From Pseudomonadota bacterium (GTDB lineage: Bacteria > Pseudomonadota > Alphaproteobacteria > Acetobacterales > Acetobacteraceae): 64,000 bases of DNA. The position numbers were made by a program, and so were the translations under genes. The DNA lies in contig JAKADX010000007.1 in assembly GCA_021818505.1 (NCBI GenBank), positions 1 to 64,000 of the forward strand, written 5' to 3'. Each line of letters starts with the position of its first letter. The stretch's first letter is position 1. The notes beneath the pieces were generated by a model that saw only the letters and a program-made list of their open reading frames with translations, was not told the origin of the DNA and made no database searches. This document shows, piece by piece, positions 24,085 through 32,753 of the stretch.

Positions 24085-25536
24085 TCACGGCACCACCCGC
24101 AGACCGTGCCCGAGGAACAACTCCGCCCGCAACCCCGCCCGCACGCGCGGGTCCAGCGCCACGCTGCCCATCGGCGCGAGGCTCGCGAATGCCACCCCCT
24201 GCGCCGCCAGCGCCGCTGCCGTGACCGGCCTGCGCGCCACGATCACCACGTCCTTGCCGGCGAACGCCGAGAGCGGCGCGATCTGGCCGTATTCGCGCGG
24301 GTCGCGGCTGAGGCAGATGACCGGGGCCGCGCCGCCGAGTCCGTAATCGACTTTTCCCGCTTCCCGCCAGCCGGTGGCGCCGACCACCGTGTCGGGGCGG
24401 TCGAGCAACCCGCGCGCGGCGAGCGCCGGGCGCAGGGCGGTCCAGTCCACCGCCTCGGCGGCCGGATCGCGGGGCAGGGGCAGCCAGTGCCAGCGCACCT
24501 CGGTCGCGACGACGGCCAGCCCGACCAGCAGCAGCCCCGCCGTCGCCGCCGCCGCGCCGCGGACCCTCCGCGACTGCAACTCGGCAAGCCAGGCGCCGAG
24601 CAACGGAAACCACATCAGATAACCGGGGGCGGCCCAGTGGAACATGACGTGCTTGGACAGCAGCCCGACCAGCGCGAACAGCACCACCGGCGGCGCGCCG
24701 AGACACAGCGGCAGCCAGCGCCGCCAGTCCGCCGGGCCGGCGCGCAGGGCGGCCAGCGCGGCCAGCACCATCGGCAGCCAGATCCAGGGCAGCAGGTAGA
24801 GCGCCCCGCCGGCCAGCACGACCACCGGGCCGAACGGGTGCAGTCCGCCCTCGGCGGCGCGGCCGCCCTGGAAGGCGAAGCTGGCCCAGCCATGTGCCGC
24901 GTTCCACGCCACCACCGGCGCGAACAGCAGCGCCGCCAGCGCCGCCGCGACATAGGGCTGCGGGCGGGCGAGCCAGCGCCGGTGTTCAGGCTGCGTCGCG
25001 AGATAGACGAACGCGCCGAACAGCGGCAGCACGGCGTTGTATTTCGACAGCAGCGCCAGGCCGGCGCAGGCGCCCGCGATCAGCCACCAGCGCCAGCGCC
25101 CGCTCTCCAGCGCATGCACGAACGCCAGCGCCGCACCCAGCAGCGCGCTGGTCAGCGGCCCATCCGGCAGCACCCAGCCGCCGCTGGTGACGCCGAATAC
25201 CGGCGCGAGGTTGAGCGCGATGGCCGCCCAAAGCCCGGCGCGCGCGCCGGACAGCGCGGCGCCGAGCCGGTACATCAGCCATGTCGAGAGCGCGAACAGG
25301 GCGATGAACGGCAGCCGCACGACGAACGCGGACTCGCTGCCGAACAGGTGCGCCGCCCCGGCGGCCAGCCACCATGAGGCCGGCGGATGGTCGAAATAGC
25401 CCAGCCGCAGCGTGCGGCCGGCGGCGACCATGTAGCTCTCGTCGATGCCGAGGCCGATCGCCGCCGCCATTGCCAGCCGCACCGACGTCGTGGCCGCGAT
25501 CAGCCACGCGACAGAAGCGGCCGGCGCCGCCGTCAC
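24085..25536 (-). CDS. GT39-family (ArnT/PMT-like) membrane glycosyltransferase
   Basis: A 483-residue integral membrane protein with about ten hydrophobic helices. The first loop has the acidic GIDESYMVAAGRTL and the DHPPASWW motif seen in PMT_2/ArnT-type enzymes, which transfer a sugar from a polyprenyl-phosphate donor on the periplasmic side. The C-terminal soluble part (after about residue 360) is short. The GTG start overlaps the stop of the FAH-family gene by four bases (GTGA), so translation is coupled to a catabolic operon, an unexpected pairing. The acceptor could be lipid A, a protein or another lipid. Confidence 0.82.
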   Translation of the reverse strand: MTAAPAASVAWLIAATTSVRLAMAAAIGLGIDESYMVAAGRTLRLGYFDHPPASWWLAAGAAHLFGSESAFVVRLPFIALFALSTWLMYRLGAALSGARAGLWAAIALNLAPVFGVTSGGWVLPDGPLTSALLGAALAFVHALESGRWRWWLIAGACAGLALLSKYNAVLPLFGAFVYLATQPEHRRWLARPQPYVAAALAALLFAPVVAWNAAHGWASFAFQGGRAAEGGLHPFGPVVVLAGGALYLLPWIWLPMVLAALAALRAGPADWRRWLPLCLGAPPVVLFALVGLLSKHVMFHWAAPGYLMWFPLLGAWLAELQSRRVRGAAAATAGLLLVGLAVVATEVRWHWLPLPRDPAAEAVDWTALRPALAARGLLDRPDTVVGATGWREAGKVDYGLGGAAPVICLSRDPREYGQIAPLSAFAGKDVVIVARRPVTAAALAAQGVAFASLAPMGSVALDPRVRAGLRAELFLGHGLRVVP

Positions 25537-26378
25537 GCGGCGATGGTGCGCTGCGTCTGCTCGCCCAGCCCCTCGATGCCCAGCCGGATGGTCTGGCCGG
25601 GGCGCAGGAAGATCGGCTGCGGTTTCTTGCCCGAGCCGACACCCGGCGGCGTGCCGGTGGAGATGACGTCGCCCGGATGCAGCGTGATGAAGTGACTGAC
25701 GTAGCTGACCAGCTTGCGCACGCCGAACACCATGGTGCGCGTATTGCCGCGCTGCATCGCCTGCCCGTCGACATCGAGCCACATCGACAGGTTCTGCGGG
25801 TCGGGCACCTCGTCGCGTGTCACCAGCCACGGGCCGGTCGGGCCGAACGTGTCGCAGCCCTTGCCCTTGTCCCAGGTGCCGCCGCGTTCGAGCTGGTATT
25901 CGCGCTCGCTCACGTCGTTGATGACGCAGTAGCCGGCGACGTGATCCAGCGCGTCGGCCTCGCCGACATAGCGCGCGCGCGTGCCGATCACCACGCCGAG
26001 TTCGACCTCCCAATCGGTCTTGTGCGAGCCGCGCGGGATCATCACGTCGTCGTTCGGGCCGCAATAGGCGCTGAGCGACTTGAGGAACACCACCGGCTCC
26101 TTGGGTACCGGCATGTTGCTCTCGGCGGCGTGGTCGGCATAGTTCAGGCCGATGCAGACGAAGTTCAGCGGACGTGCGACGCACGGACCGATGCGGTGCT
26201 GCCCCTGCACCAGCGGCAGGCTCGTCGGATCGAGGGCCGCGAGTTTCGCGAGGCCGGCGGGCGAGATGGCGGCGCCGTCGATGTCGCGCACGATGCCCGA
26301 GAGGTCGCGCACCTGCCCCTTCGCGTCGATCATGCCCGGTTTCTCGGCGCCCGGATCGCCGTAGCGCAGCAGTTTCAT
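25533..26378 (-). CDS. FAH-family hydrolase (2,4-diketo-3-deoxy sugar-acid hydrolase-like)
   Basis: A 281-residue fumarylacetoacetate-hydrolase-family protein. It has the family core GLNYADHAAESN (about residues 76-87), FLKSLSAYCGPNDD, the metal-binding EVELGVVIG and a late TGTPPGVGSGKKP. The opening KLLRYGDPGAEKPGMID resembles the hydrolases that split 2,4-diketo-3-deoxy-L-fuconate or L-rhamnonate to pyruvate and a hydroxy acid; some relatives have been labelled ureidoglycolate lyase. An SDR and an IlvD-type dehydratase in the same operon fit the sugar-acid role better. The start overlaps the RidA stop (ATGA) and has GGAGGAG upstream. Confidence 0.85.
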   Translation of the reverse strand: MKLLRYGDPGAEKPGMIDAKGQVRDLSGIVRDIDGAAISPAGLAKLAALDPTSLPLVQGQHRIGPCVARPLNFVCIGLNYADHAAESNMPVPKEPVVFLKSLSAYCGPNDDVMIPRGSHKTDWEVELGVVIGTRARYVGEADALDHVAGYCVINDVSEREYQLERGGTWDKGKGCDTFGPTGPWLVTRDEVPDPQNLSMWLDVDGQAMQRGNTRTMVFGVRKLVSYVSHFITLHPGDVISTGTPPGVGSGKKPQPIFLRPGQTIRLGIEGLGEQTQRTIAA

Positions 26379-26776
26379 GCGTCTCGCTCCTCCTCTGCCG
26401 CGCGGCGTCGCGCGGTGACCTCGATCTCGATCTTCATGCGCGGATCGGCGAGTCCCGCCGCGATCATGGTGGCCGCCGGCGGCACGGCGCCGAAGCAGTG
26501 GCGCAGCGCCGGCCAGCACGCGGGAAAATCGTCCGCGTCGGGCAGGATGTAGCGCACGCGCACGACATCGGCGAACCCGCAGCCGGCCTCGGCGAGCGCG
26601 GTGGCGATATTGGCGAGGCATTGCTCGGTCTGCGCCGCCACGTCGTCGGCGATGGTCATGGACGCGTAGTCGAAGCCGGTGGTGCCGGAGACGAACACCC
26701 ACTCGCCATCGACGACCGCACGCGCATAGCCGATCTCACGCTCAAAGGACGAGCCGGAGAAGATGGCGCGGCGCAT
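26375..26776 (-). CDS. RidA/YjgF/YER057c-family protein
   Basis: A 133-residue RidA-family protein. Typical motifs are YARAVVDGEWVFVSGTTG, the mid-protein EQCLANIATALAEAGCGFADVVRVR, and a C-terminal IEIEVTARR. RidA proteins hydrolyse reactive enamine or imine intermediates in the cytosol. I use the ATG at 26776; a TTG at 26782 overlapping the SDR stop (TTGA) is an alternative start. It sits between the SDR and FAH genes, so it may act on an unstable intermediate or simply protect PLP enzymes. Confidence 0.85.
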   Translation of the reverse strand: MRRAIFSGSSFEREIGYARAVVDGEWVFVSGTTGFDYASMTIADDVAAQTEQCLANIATALAEAGCGFADVVRVRYILPDADDFPACWPALRHCFGAVPPAATMIAAGLADPRMKIEIEVTARRRAAEEERDA

Positions 26777-26778
26777 GG

Positions 26779-27561
<783 letters not shown>

Positions 27562-29358
27562 TTAGTGGTTGTTCCGGCTCTCGCCGCGCGTTTCCAGGAT
27601 GTTCAAGTACAGCGTCGCCGGCTCCATGCACGCCCCGGTGCCGAGCTGGCCCACCGTATTGCGGTAGATCTCCTCCCACGGCGTCTTGTTTTCGAGCTTC
27701 GGCGGCGTCCAGGCGGCGCGCCGCGCGTCCAGCTCGCCGTCCGGCAGCAGCACATCGACGCGCCGCGCGTTGAGGTCGATGCGGATGCGGTCGCCGGTCC
27801 TGAGCAAGGCGAGCCCGCCGCCCACCGCCGCTTCCGGCGAGACGTTCAGGATCGAGGGCGAGCCTGACGTGCCCGACTGCCGCCCGTCGCCCATGGTGGG
27901 CAGCGCGTCGATGCCCTGCTTCAGCAGGCGGGCCGGCGGCTGCATGTTCACCACCTCCGCGCTGCCGGGATAGCCGACCGGGCCGACATTGCGGATCACG
28001 AGCACCGACTGCTCCTCGACGCCGAGCGCGGGATCCTCGATGCGCGCGTGGTAGTCCTCCGGCCCCTCGAACACGATCGCTTTGCCCTCGAACACGTTGG
28101 GTCGTTCGGGGTTGGAGAGGAACCGCTTGCGGAACGCCTCGTCGATCACGCTCATCTTGATGACGGCGCTGTCGAACAGGTTGCCGCTCAGTACGACATA
28201 GCCGGCGTGTTCCTTCATGGGCTTGGCGTAGGAGCGGATCACTTCGCGGTCCGGTTCGGGAACGTTGGCGAGGTTCTCGGCCAGCGTCCTGCCCGTGACG
28301 GTCATCACGTCGCCGTGCAGCTTGCCGGCATCGAGCAGTTCCTTCATCACCGCCGGCACGCCGCCGCCGCGATGGAACCGCTCGCCGAGGAACCGGCCGG
28401 CCGGCTGCATATCGACCAGCAGCGGAATCTCGGGGCCGAGGCGTTGCCAGTCGTCCAGCGTGTGCTCCACGCCCATGTGCCGCGCGATCGCGATCATGTG
28501 GATCGGGCAGTTGGACGAGGCGCCGAGCGCCGCCGCCGCCACCACGGCGTTCTCAAAAGCGCGTTTGGTCATGATGTCCGACGGGCGCAGGTTCTCATGC
28601 ACCATGCCGACGATGCGCTTGCCGGTCTCATAGGCCATCTGCCCCCGCTCGCGGTACGGGCCAGGGATCATGGCGCAGCCGGGCAGCGACATGCCCAGCG
28701 CCTCGGTCAGCGAGTTCATGGAACTCGCCGTGCCCATGGTGTTGCAGTGCCCGACCGAGGGGGCCGAGGAGCACACCATGTCCATGAACTGGTCGTAGTC
28801 GATCTGGCCTTCGGCGTAGAGCTTGCGTCCCTCCCACACCACGGTGCCCGATCCGGCGAGCCGGCCGCGCCACCAGCCGTCCAGCATCGGCCCGCCGGAC
28901 AGCGCGATGGCCGGGATGTTCATGGTGGCCGCGCCCATCAGACAGGCCGGCACGGTCTTGTCGCAGCCGATGGTCAGCACCACGCCATCGATCGGATAGC
29001 CGTGCAACACCTCGACCAGGCTGAGATAGGCGAGGTTGCGGTCCAGCGCCCCGGTCGGGCGTTTTCCGGTTTCCTGGATCGGGTGGATCGGGAATTCCAG
29101 CGGGATGCCGCCGGCATCGCGGATGCCGTCGCGCACGCGCCGCGCGAGGTCGAGATGGTGGCGGTTGCAGGGCGAGAGGTCGGAGCCGGTCTGCGCGATG
29201 CCGATGATCGGCTTGCCGCCCTGCAACTCCTCCCGCGTCAGGCCGAAATTCAGGTAACGCTCGATGTAGAGCGCCGTCAGCGCGGGATCGAGCGGCTCGT
29301 CGAACCAGCGACGGCTGCGCAGGCGACTGCGCCCCTGTGCCGAACCGTTATCTGCCAT
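27562..29358 (-). CDS. IlvD/Edd-family sugar-acid dehydratase
   Basis: A 598-residue dehydratase of the IlvD/Edd family, which uses an iron-sulfur cluster and magnesium to dehydrate dihydroxy acids. Cluster cysteines are in SPCNRHH and IGCDKTVPACLMG (about residues 62 and 129-137), and the magnesium/substrate region in SSAPSVGHCNTMGTASS. The length and the opening RSRRWFDEPLDPALTALYIERY match the arabonate/xylonate-type branch rather than branched-chain amino acid synthesis. It is the first gene of the operon with the SDR, RidA, FAH and GT39 genes. A TTGACA hexamer and an inverted repeat lie upstream. Likely substrates are L-arabinonate, D-xylonate or L-fuconate. Confidence 0.88.
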   Translation of the reverse strand: MADNGSAQGRSRLRSRRWFDEPLDPALTALYIERYLNFGLTREELQGGKPIIGIAQTGSDLSPCNRHHLDLARRVRDGIRDAGGIPLEFPIHPIQETGKRPTGALDRNLAYLSLVEVLHGYPIDGVVLTIGCDKTVPACLMGAATMNIPAIALSGGPMLDGWWRGRLAGSGTVVWEGRKLYAEGQIDYDQFMDMVCSSAPSVGHCNTMGTASSMNSLTEALGMSLPGCAMIPGPYRERGQMAYETGKRIVGMVHENLRPSDIMTKRAFENAVVAAAALGASSNCPIHMIAIARHMGVEHTLDDWQRLGPEIPLLVDMQPAGRFLGERFHRGGGVPAVMKELLDAGKLHGDVMTVTGRTLAENLANVPEPDREVIRSYAKPMKEHAGYVVLSGNLFDSAVIKMSVIDEAFRKRFLSNPERPNVFEGKAIVFEGPEDYHARIEDPALGVEEQSVLVIRNVGPVGYPGSAEVVNMQPPARLLKQGIDALPTMGDGRQSGTSGSPSILNVSPEAAVGGGLALLRTGDRIRIDLNARRVDVLLPDGELDARRAAWTPPKLENKTPWEEIYRNTVGQLGTGACMEPATLYLNILETRGESRNNH

Positions 29359-29425
29359 GACCGTTTCCCTCCCGCCGCATCGGCGCCCCTGGCCGGTGGC
29401 GCAGGGTGGTCGGGCATGACAGCAG

Positions 29426-29461
29426 TGTCAACGGGCGGGCACAAAAGTCTGACATGTGCCC
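29426..29461 (-). promoter_or_regulatory. Candidate promoter/operator of sugar-acid operon
   Basis: On the minus strand a perfect TTGACA lies at 29431-29426, about 70 bases upstream of the IlvD-type start; the -10 region is weak. Just upstream of it GGGCACA and TGTGCCC (29437-29461) form 7-bp inverted arms, a plausible operator. No dedicated regulator gene adjoins it. Confidence 0.35.
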
Positions 29462-29464
29462 CGC

Positions 29465-29480
29465 GGCGGCCTGCGCCGCC
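29465..29480 (-). terminator. Hairpin just after iolG
   Basis: GGCGGC-CTGC-GCCGCC is a perfect 6-bp stem immediately past the iolG stop. There is no T-run directly after it, so it may only weakly terminate or may protect the 3' end. Confidence 0.35.
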
Positions 29481-29481
29481 G

Positions 29482-30483
29482 TCAGTCATAGCTGATTCGC
29501 ACCGCCCGCCCACTGCGCAGGGACTCCCAGGCCGCGTCGGCGATGATCAGCGCGCGGCGCCCGTCCTCGAAGCCGACGCTCGGCGTCTTGCGGTCGGCCA
29601 CGCAGGCGACGAACTCGTTCAGTTCGTCCAGATAGGCCTGGGCATAACGCTGGATGAAGAAGTGCAGCAAAGGCTCCTGCGCGTCGGTGGCGTGGGCGGT
29701 CCAGCGGCGCAGACTCGAGCCGCGCCAGTTCTCCGACTGCACCATGCCCCTGGCACCGAACGCCTCGACGCGCTGGTCGTAGCCATAGACGGCCTGGCGT
29801 GAGTTGTTGATGTGCACCAGCGCGCCGGACGGCGCCTTCAGCACCACCATGGCGGTATCCACGTCGCCGATCCCGGCCAGCGCCGGCTCGATCAACACGC
29901 TGCCGGTGGCGAATACTTCGGCCGGGTCTTCGCCGAGGATGAAGCGGGCGAGGTCGAAGTCGTGGATCATCATGTCGCGGAAGATGCCGCCCGACACCTT
30001 CAGGTATTCCATCGGCGCGAGGCCGGGGTCGCGGCTGGTGATGACCATCAGGTGCAGCGCGCCGATCTCGCCGCCCGCCACGGCCTCGCGCACCGCGCGG
30101 TGGCTAGGGTCGTAGCGGCGGTTGAAGCCGAGCTGGATCGGAACATTCGTCCCCGCGATATCGCGCCGGCACTGCTCGACACGCCGGATGTCAAGGTCGA
30201 TCGGCTTCTCGCACAGAATCGCCTTGCCGGCCTTCGCCGCGGCCGTGATGAGATCGACATGCGTGTCGGTGGAGGAGGCGATCATCACCGCGTCCACCGC
30301 CGGATCGGCGAGTGCCGTGGCGACGCTGGACGCGACCTGCGCGCCATGCGCCTCGGCCACCTTGCGTGCGGCGGCGGCGTTGACGTCATAGACGCAGTGC
30401 AACGCGGCGCGCGGATGGGCGGCGATGTTGGCAGCATGCATGGCGCCGATGCGTCCGGCGCCGAACAGGGCGAATCTGACCAT
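29482..30483 (-). CDS. iolG: Inositol 2-dehydrogenase-like (Gfo/Idh/MocA family)
   Basis: A 333-residue NAD-dependent oxidoreductase. The Rossmann motif is FALFGAGRIGAMHA (residues 4-17), the conserved CEKPIDLD (about 90-97) supplies the catalytic Lys, and the C-terminal half has GFNRRYDPSH and DFDLARFILGEDP, with Asp and His in the order typical of IolG. It oxidises myo-inositol to 2-keto-myo-inositol. It diverges from iolE across a 78-base gap, which supports the assignment. Scyllo-inositol or a related polyol cannot be excluded. Confidence 0.87.
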   Translation of the reverse strand: MVRFALFGAGRIGAMHAANIAAHPRAALHCVYDVNAAAARKVAEAHGAQVASSVATALADPAVDAVMIASSTDTHVDLITAAAKAGKAILCEKPIDLDIRRVEQCRRDIAGTNVPIQLGFNRRYDPSHRAVREAVAGGEIGALHLMVITSRDPGLAPMEYLKVSGGIFRDMMIHDFDLARFILGEDPAEVFATGSVLIEPALAGIGDVDTAMVVLKAPSGALVHINNSRQAVYGYDQRVEAFGARGMVQSENWRGSSLRRWTAHATDAQEPLLHFFIQRYAQAYLDELNEFVACVADRKTPSVGFEDGRRALIIADAAWESLRSGRAVRISYD

Positions 30484-30504
30484 CGCGCTCCTCCCGATCC
30501 CGCT

Positions 30505-30532
30505 TTGCCGGCATTGTGCATCGCCCTAGACT
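30505..30532 (+). promoter_or_regulatory. Candidate iolE promoter
   Basis: TTGCCG, 16 bases, TAGACT, ending 29 bases before the iolE ATG and followed by a purine-rich ribosome site (GGAGGGGCGGAG). The divergent iolG gene would use the other strand of the same gap. Confidence 0.4.
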
Positions 30533-30561
30533 GCCCGCCAAGTGGCGCGGGAGGGGCGGAG

Positions 30562-31470
30562 ATGGCGGCGGGAACGATCAGGCTCGGTGTGGCACCGATC
30601 GCGTGGAGCAACAGCGACCTGCCGGAACTCGGCGGCGACACCTCGCTGGAGACGTGCCTGACCGAAAGTCGCACCGCCGGCTACGCGGGCACCGAGACCG
30701 GGGTGAAGTTTCCGATGGATCCCAAGGTGCTTGGCCCGATCCTGCGGCGGCACCATCTGGCGCTGGTCTCCGGCTGGTTCTCAGGGCGGCTGCTGGAACT
30801 TTCGGTTGCCGAGGAGCAGGCGCGCATCGAGGGCCAGCTTGCCACCTTCGCCGAACTCGGTGCGCCGGTGCTGGTCTATGCGGAGACCACAGGCAGCGTG
30901 CAGGCGCGCCAGGATCTGGGCGTCAGCCGCCGCCGACGGCTGTCGGCCGAGGAGTTCAAGGTGCTGGGCGAGAAGATGACGCAGCTTGCGCGCCACATGC
31001 AGACGCGCGGCGTGCGCATGGCCTATCATCACCACATGGCCACGGTGGTCGAGACCGATGGCGAAATCGACGCGCTGATGGCGGCGACCGGGCCGGAGGT
31101 CGGGCTGCTGGTCGATAGCGGGCACGCCTGCTACGCTGGCGGCGACTGGCTCGGCATCACCGAACGCCACGCCAGCCGCGTGGTGCATGTGCATTGCAAG
31201 GACATCCGCCCGGACGTCCTGAAACAGGCGCGCGCCGCCGACATGAGTTTCCTGAACGCGATCCTGGCCGGTGTGTTCACCGTGCCCGGCGACGGCTTCA
31301 TCGACTATGACGCCTTCGCCCGCGTGCTGGCGAAGATCGGCTATTCCGGCTGGGTCGTGGTGGAGGCCGAGCAGGACCCGGTCAAGGCGCCGCCCTTTGA
31401 ATACGCGCTGAAGGGCCGCCAGCACCTTGCCGCCGCGTTCACCCGCGCCGGTTTCACCATCGCCGACTGA
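30562..31470 (+). CDS. iolE: Myo-inosose-2 dehydratase
   Basis: A 302-residue TIM-barrel protein of the IolE type. The opening LGVAPIAWSNSDLPELGG is characteristic, as are TAGYAGTETG, the metal-binding AYHHHMATVVE (about residues 154-164), DSGHACYAGG and HVHCKDIRPDVL. IolE removes water from 2-keto-myo-inositol, the product of IolG, whose gene lies divergently next door. The ATG at 30562 follows a GGAG-like site directly. An SDR gene starts 11 bases later. Other iol genes (iolB, C, D) are not in the window. Confidence 0.92.
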   Translation: MAAGTIRLGVAPIAWSNSDLPELGGDTSLETCLTESRTAGYAGTETGVKFPMDPKVLGPILRRHHLALVSGWFSGRLLELSVAEEQARIEGQLATFAELGAPVLVYAETTGSVQARQDLGVSRRRRLSAEEFKVLGEKMTQLARHMQTRGVRMAYHHHMATVVETDGEIDALMAATGPEVGLLVDSGHACYAGGDWLGITERHASRVVHVHCKDIRPDVLKQARAADMSFLNAILAGVFTVPGDGFIDYDAFARVLAKIGYSGWVVVEAEQDPVKAPPFEYALKGRQHLAAAFTRAGFTIAD

Positions 31471-31481
31471 GGGAGGCCGAG

Positions 31482-32288
31482 ATGCAGGGCAGGATCGCCG
31501 TCGTCACGGGCGGTACGCAGGGACTGGGCGAGGCGGTGGCACGGCTGTTTGCCCGGCGCGGCGCGGCCGGGCTGGTGATCTGCGGCCGCGGCACGGCGAA
31601 CGGGGAGCGGGTGGCGGGCGAGCTGTCCGCCGCCGGCTGCCCGACCGAATACGTCCACGCCGATCTGGCGCAGGTGGAGGACGCACGGCGCGTGATCGCG
31701 CGCGCCGACGCGCGCTTCGGCACGCTGCACGTGCTGGTCAACGTCGCCGCCCTCACCGATCGCGGCACGATCCTCGACACCTCGCCCGAGCTGTTCGACC
31801 GGATGTTCGCGGTCAATGTCCGGGCGCCGTTCTTCCTGATCCAGGATGCAGCGAAGATCATGCGTCGCGACCGCGTCGCCGGCAGCATCGTCAACATCCT
31901 GAGCATCTCCGGCCATGGCGGCCAGAGCTTCATCAGCGCGTATTGCGCGTCCAAGGGCGCGCTGGCGACGCTGACCAAGAATGTTGCCGCCTCGCTTTTG
32001 GCGGATCGCATCCGCGTGAACGGACTGAACATCGGCTGGATGGACACCCCGGGGGAGCACCGCATCCAGACCACCTTCCACGAAGCGGACGCCGGCTGGC
32101 TGGCCAGCGCCGAAGCGTCGCGGCCGTTCGGCCGGCTGCTCAAGCCGGACGAAGTGGCCCGCGCCGTGGCGTTCCTCGCCAGCGACGAAAGCGGGCTGAT
32201 GACCGGCTCGGTGATCGATTTCGACCAGCAGGTGATCGGAGCGGGCGACCAGCCGCCCGCGGCGGTGCGGCTGCCGGACCCCGCCTGA
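31482..32288 (+). CDS. SDR-family oxidoreductase
   Basis: A 268-residue classical short-chain dehydrogenase. The dinucleotide site is VVTGGTQGLGEAVA (residues 7-20); Arg in ICGRGTANGE after the second strand suggests NADP+. The catalytic motif YCASKGA and a Ser in ILSISGHGG are present. It is cotranscribed with iolE (11-base gap), so it probably acts on an inositol, its keto form or a related polyol. The position is typical of the SDRs found in inositol clusters, but the reaction is unknown. Confidence 0.85.
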   Translation: MQGRIAVVTGGTQGLGEAVARLFARRGAAGLVICGRGTANGERVAGELSAAGCPTEYVHADLAQVEDARRVIARADARFGTLHVLVNVAALTDRGTILDTSPELFDRMFAVNVRAPFFLIQDAAKIMRRDRVAGSIVNILSISGHGGQSFISAYCASKGALATLTKNVAASLLADRIRVNGLNIGWMDTPGEHRIQTTFHEADAGWLASAEASRPFGRLLKPDEVARAVAFLASDESGLMTGSVIDFDQQVIGAGDQPPAAVRLPDPA

Positions 32289-32324
32289 GCAGGCCGGGTC
32301 CGGCGCCGGCGAAGGCTGGACCGG

Positions 32325-32537
32325 TCAGCGCCGGTAGGTGCCGTTGATGATTGCGGGAATGTCGGCCCGGCTGATGCCGAGGTCAAACAGCTCGCGGTCC
32401 GTATAGGTCAGGAGTTCGCGAGCGATCCGGGCACGCTCCTGGCGCCGGGCGCGCCAGGCCTGGAGGCGAGCCATCAGGCTGGCCGGGCGGTCGGCGCCGG
32501 CGAAACCGGCGGCGGTATTCAATGCGTGAGCGGCCAT
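32325..32537 (-). CDS. DUF1127 (YjiS-like) small protein
   Basis: A 70-residue protein with the DUF1127 signature in its second half: RARIARELLTYTDRELFDLGISRADIPAII (about residues 35-64). These small basic proteins bind RNA or are sources of regulatory RNAs in alphaproteobacteria and take part in phosphate, carbon or stress adaptation. The gene has its own promoter-like TATAAT and a structured leader (32543-32620), with a strong AAGGAGG site five bases before the start codon. It is convergent with the SDR gene. Confidence 0.85.
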   Translation of the reverse strand: MAAHALNTAAGFAGADRPASLMARLQAWRARRQERARIARELLTYTDRELFDLGISRADIPAIINGTYRR

Positions 32538-32542
32538 AAGAG

Positions 32543-32620
32543 CCCTCCTTGGTCAGCAGCGAAGTTTGCTGCGGCGCACAATATCGGGCAGCCTCGCTGC
32601 CATTCAATGGGTTGATTATA
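32543..32620 (-). promoter_or_regulatory. Promoter and structured leader of DUF1127 gene
   Basis: On the minus strand a perfect TATAAT (32620-32615) is followed by two stem-loops, GGCAGC-GAG-GCTGCC (32587-32601) and GCAGC-7-GCTGC (32556-32572), then AAGGAGGG (32550-32543). I find no -35 box at 17 bases. The stems could control access to the ribosome site. Confidence 0.45.
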
Positions 32621-32700
32621 CGTTTTACGAACCTGTGGCCCGCACGCCACGCTTGGGTGTGGCAGCCAGGTTCACCTAATGGTCATCAACGCCGTACATG

Positions 32701-32730
32701 CGGCGGGCGGGGACCGCTCCCCGCCCGCCG
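32701..32730 (-). terminator. Strong hairpin after sugar ABC operon
   Basis: A perfect 13-bp GC stem with a four-base CCGC loop, 24 bases past the stop of the substrate-binding gene, which is the last gene of the operon. No T-run follows, so it could be a Rho-assisted terminator or an RNA-stabilising structure. Confidence 0.5.
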
Positions 32731-32753
32731 GGCCGCGCGTCAGGCGCGGGCGG

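Noticed and set aside
25533-26378. Ureidoglycolate lyase
   Set aside because: The FAH family is often given that name, but the operon holds sugar-acid enzymes and no purine or allantoin genes.
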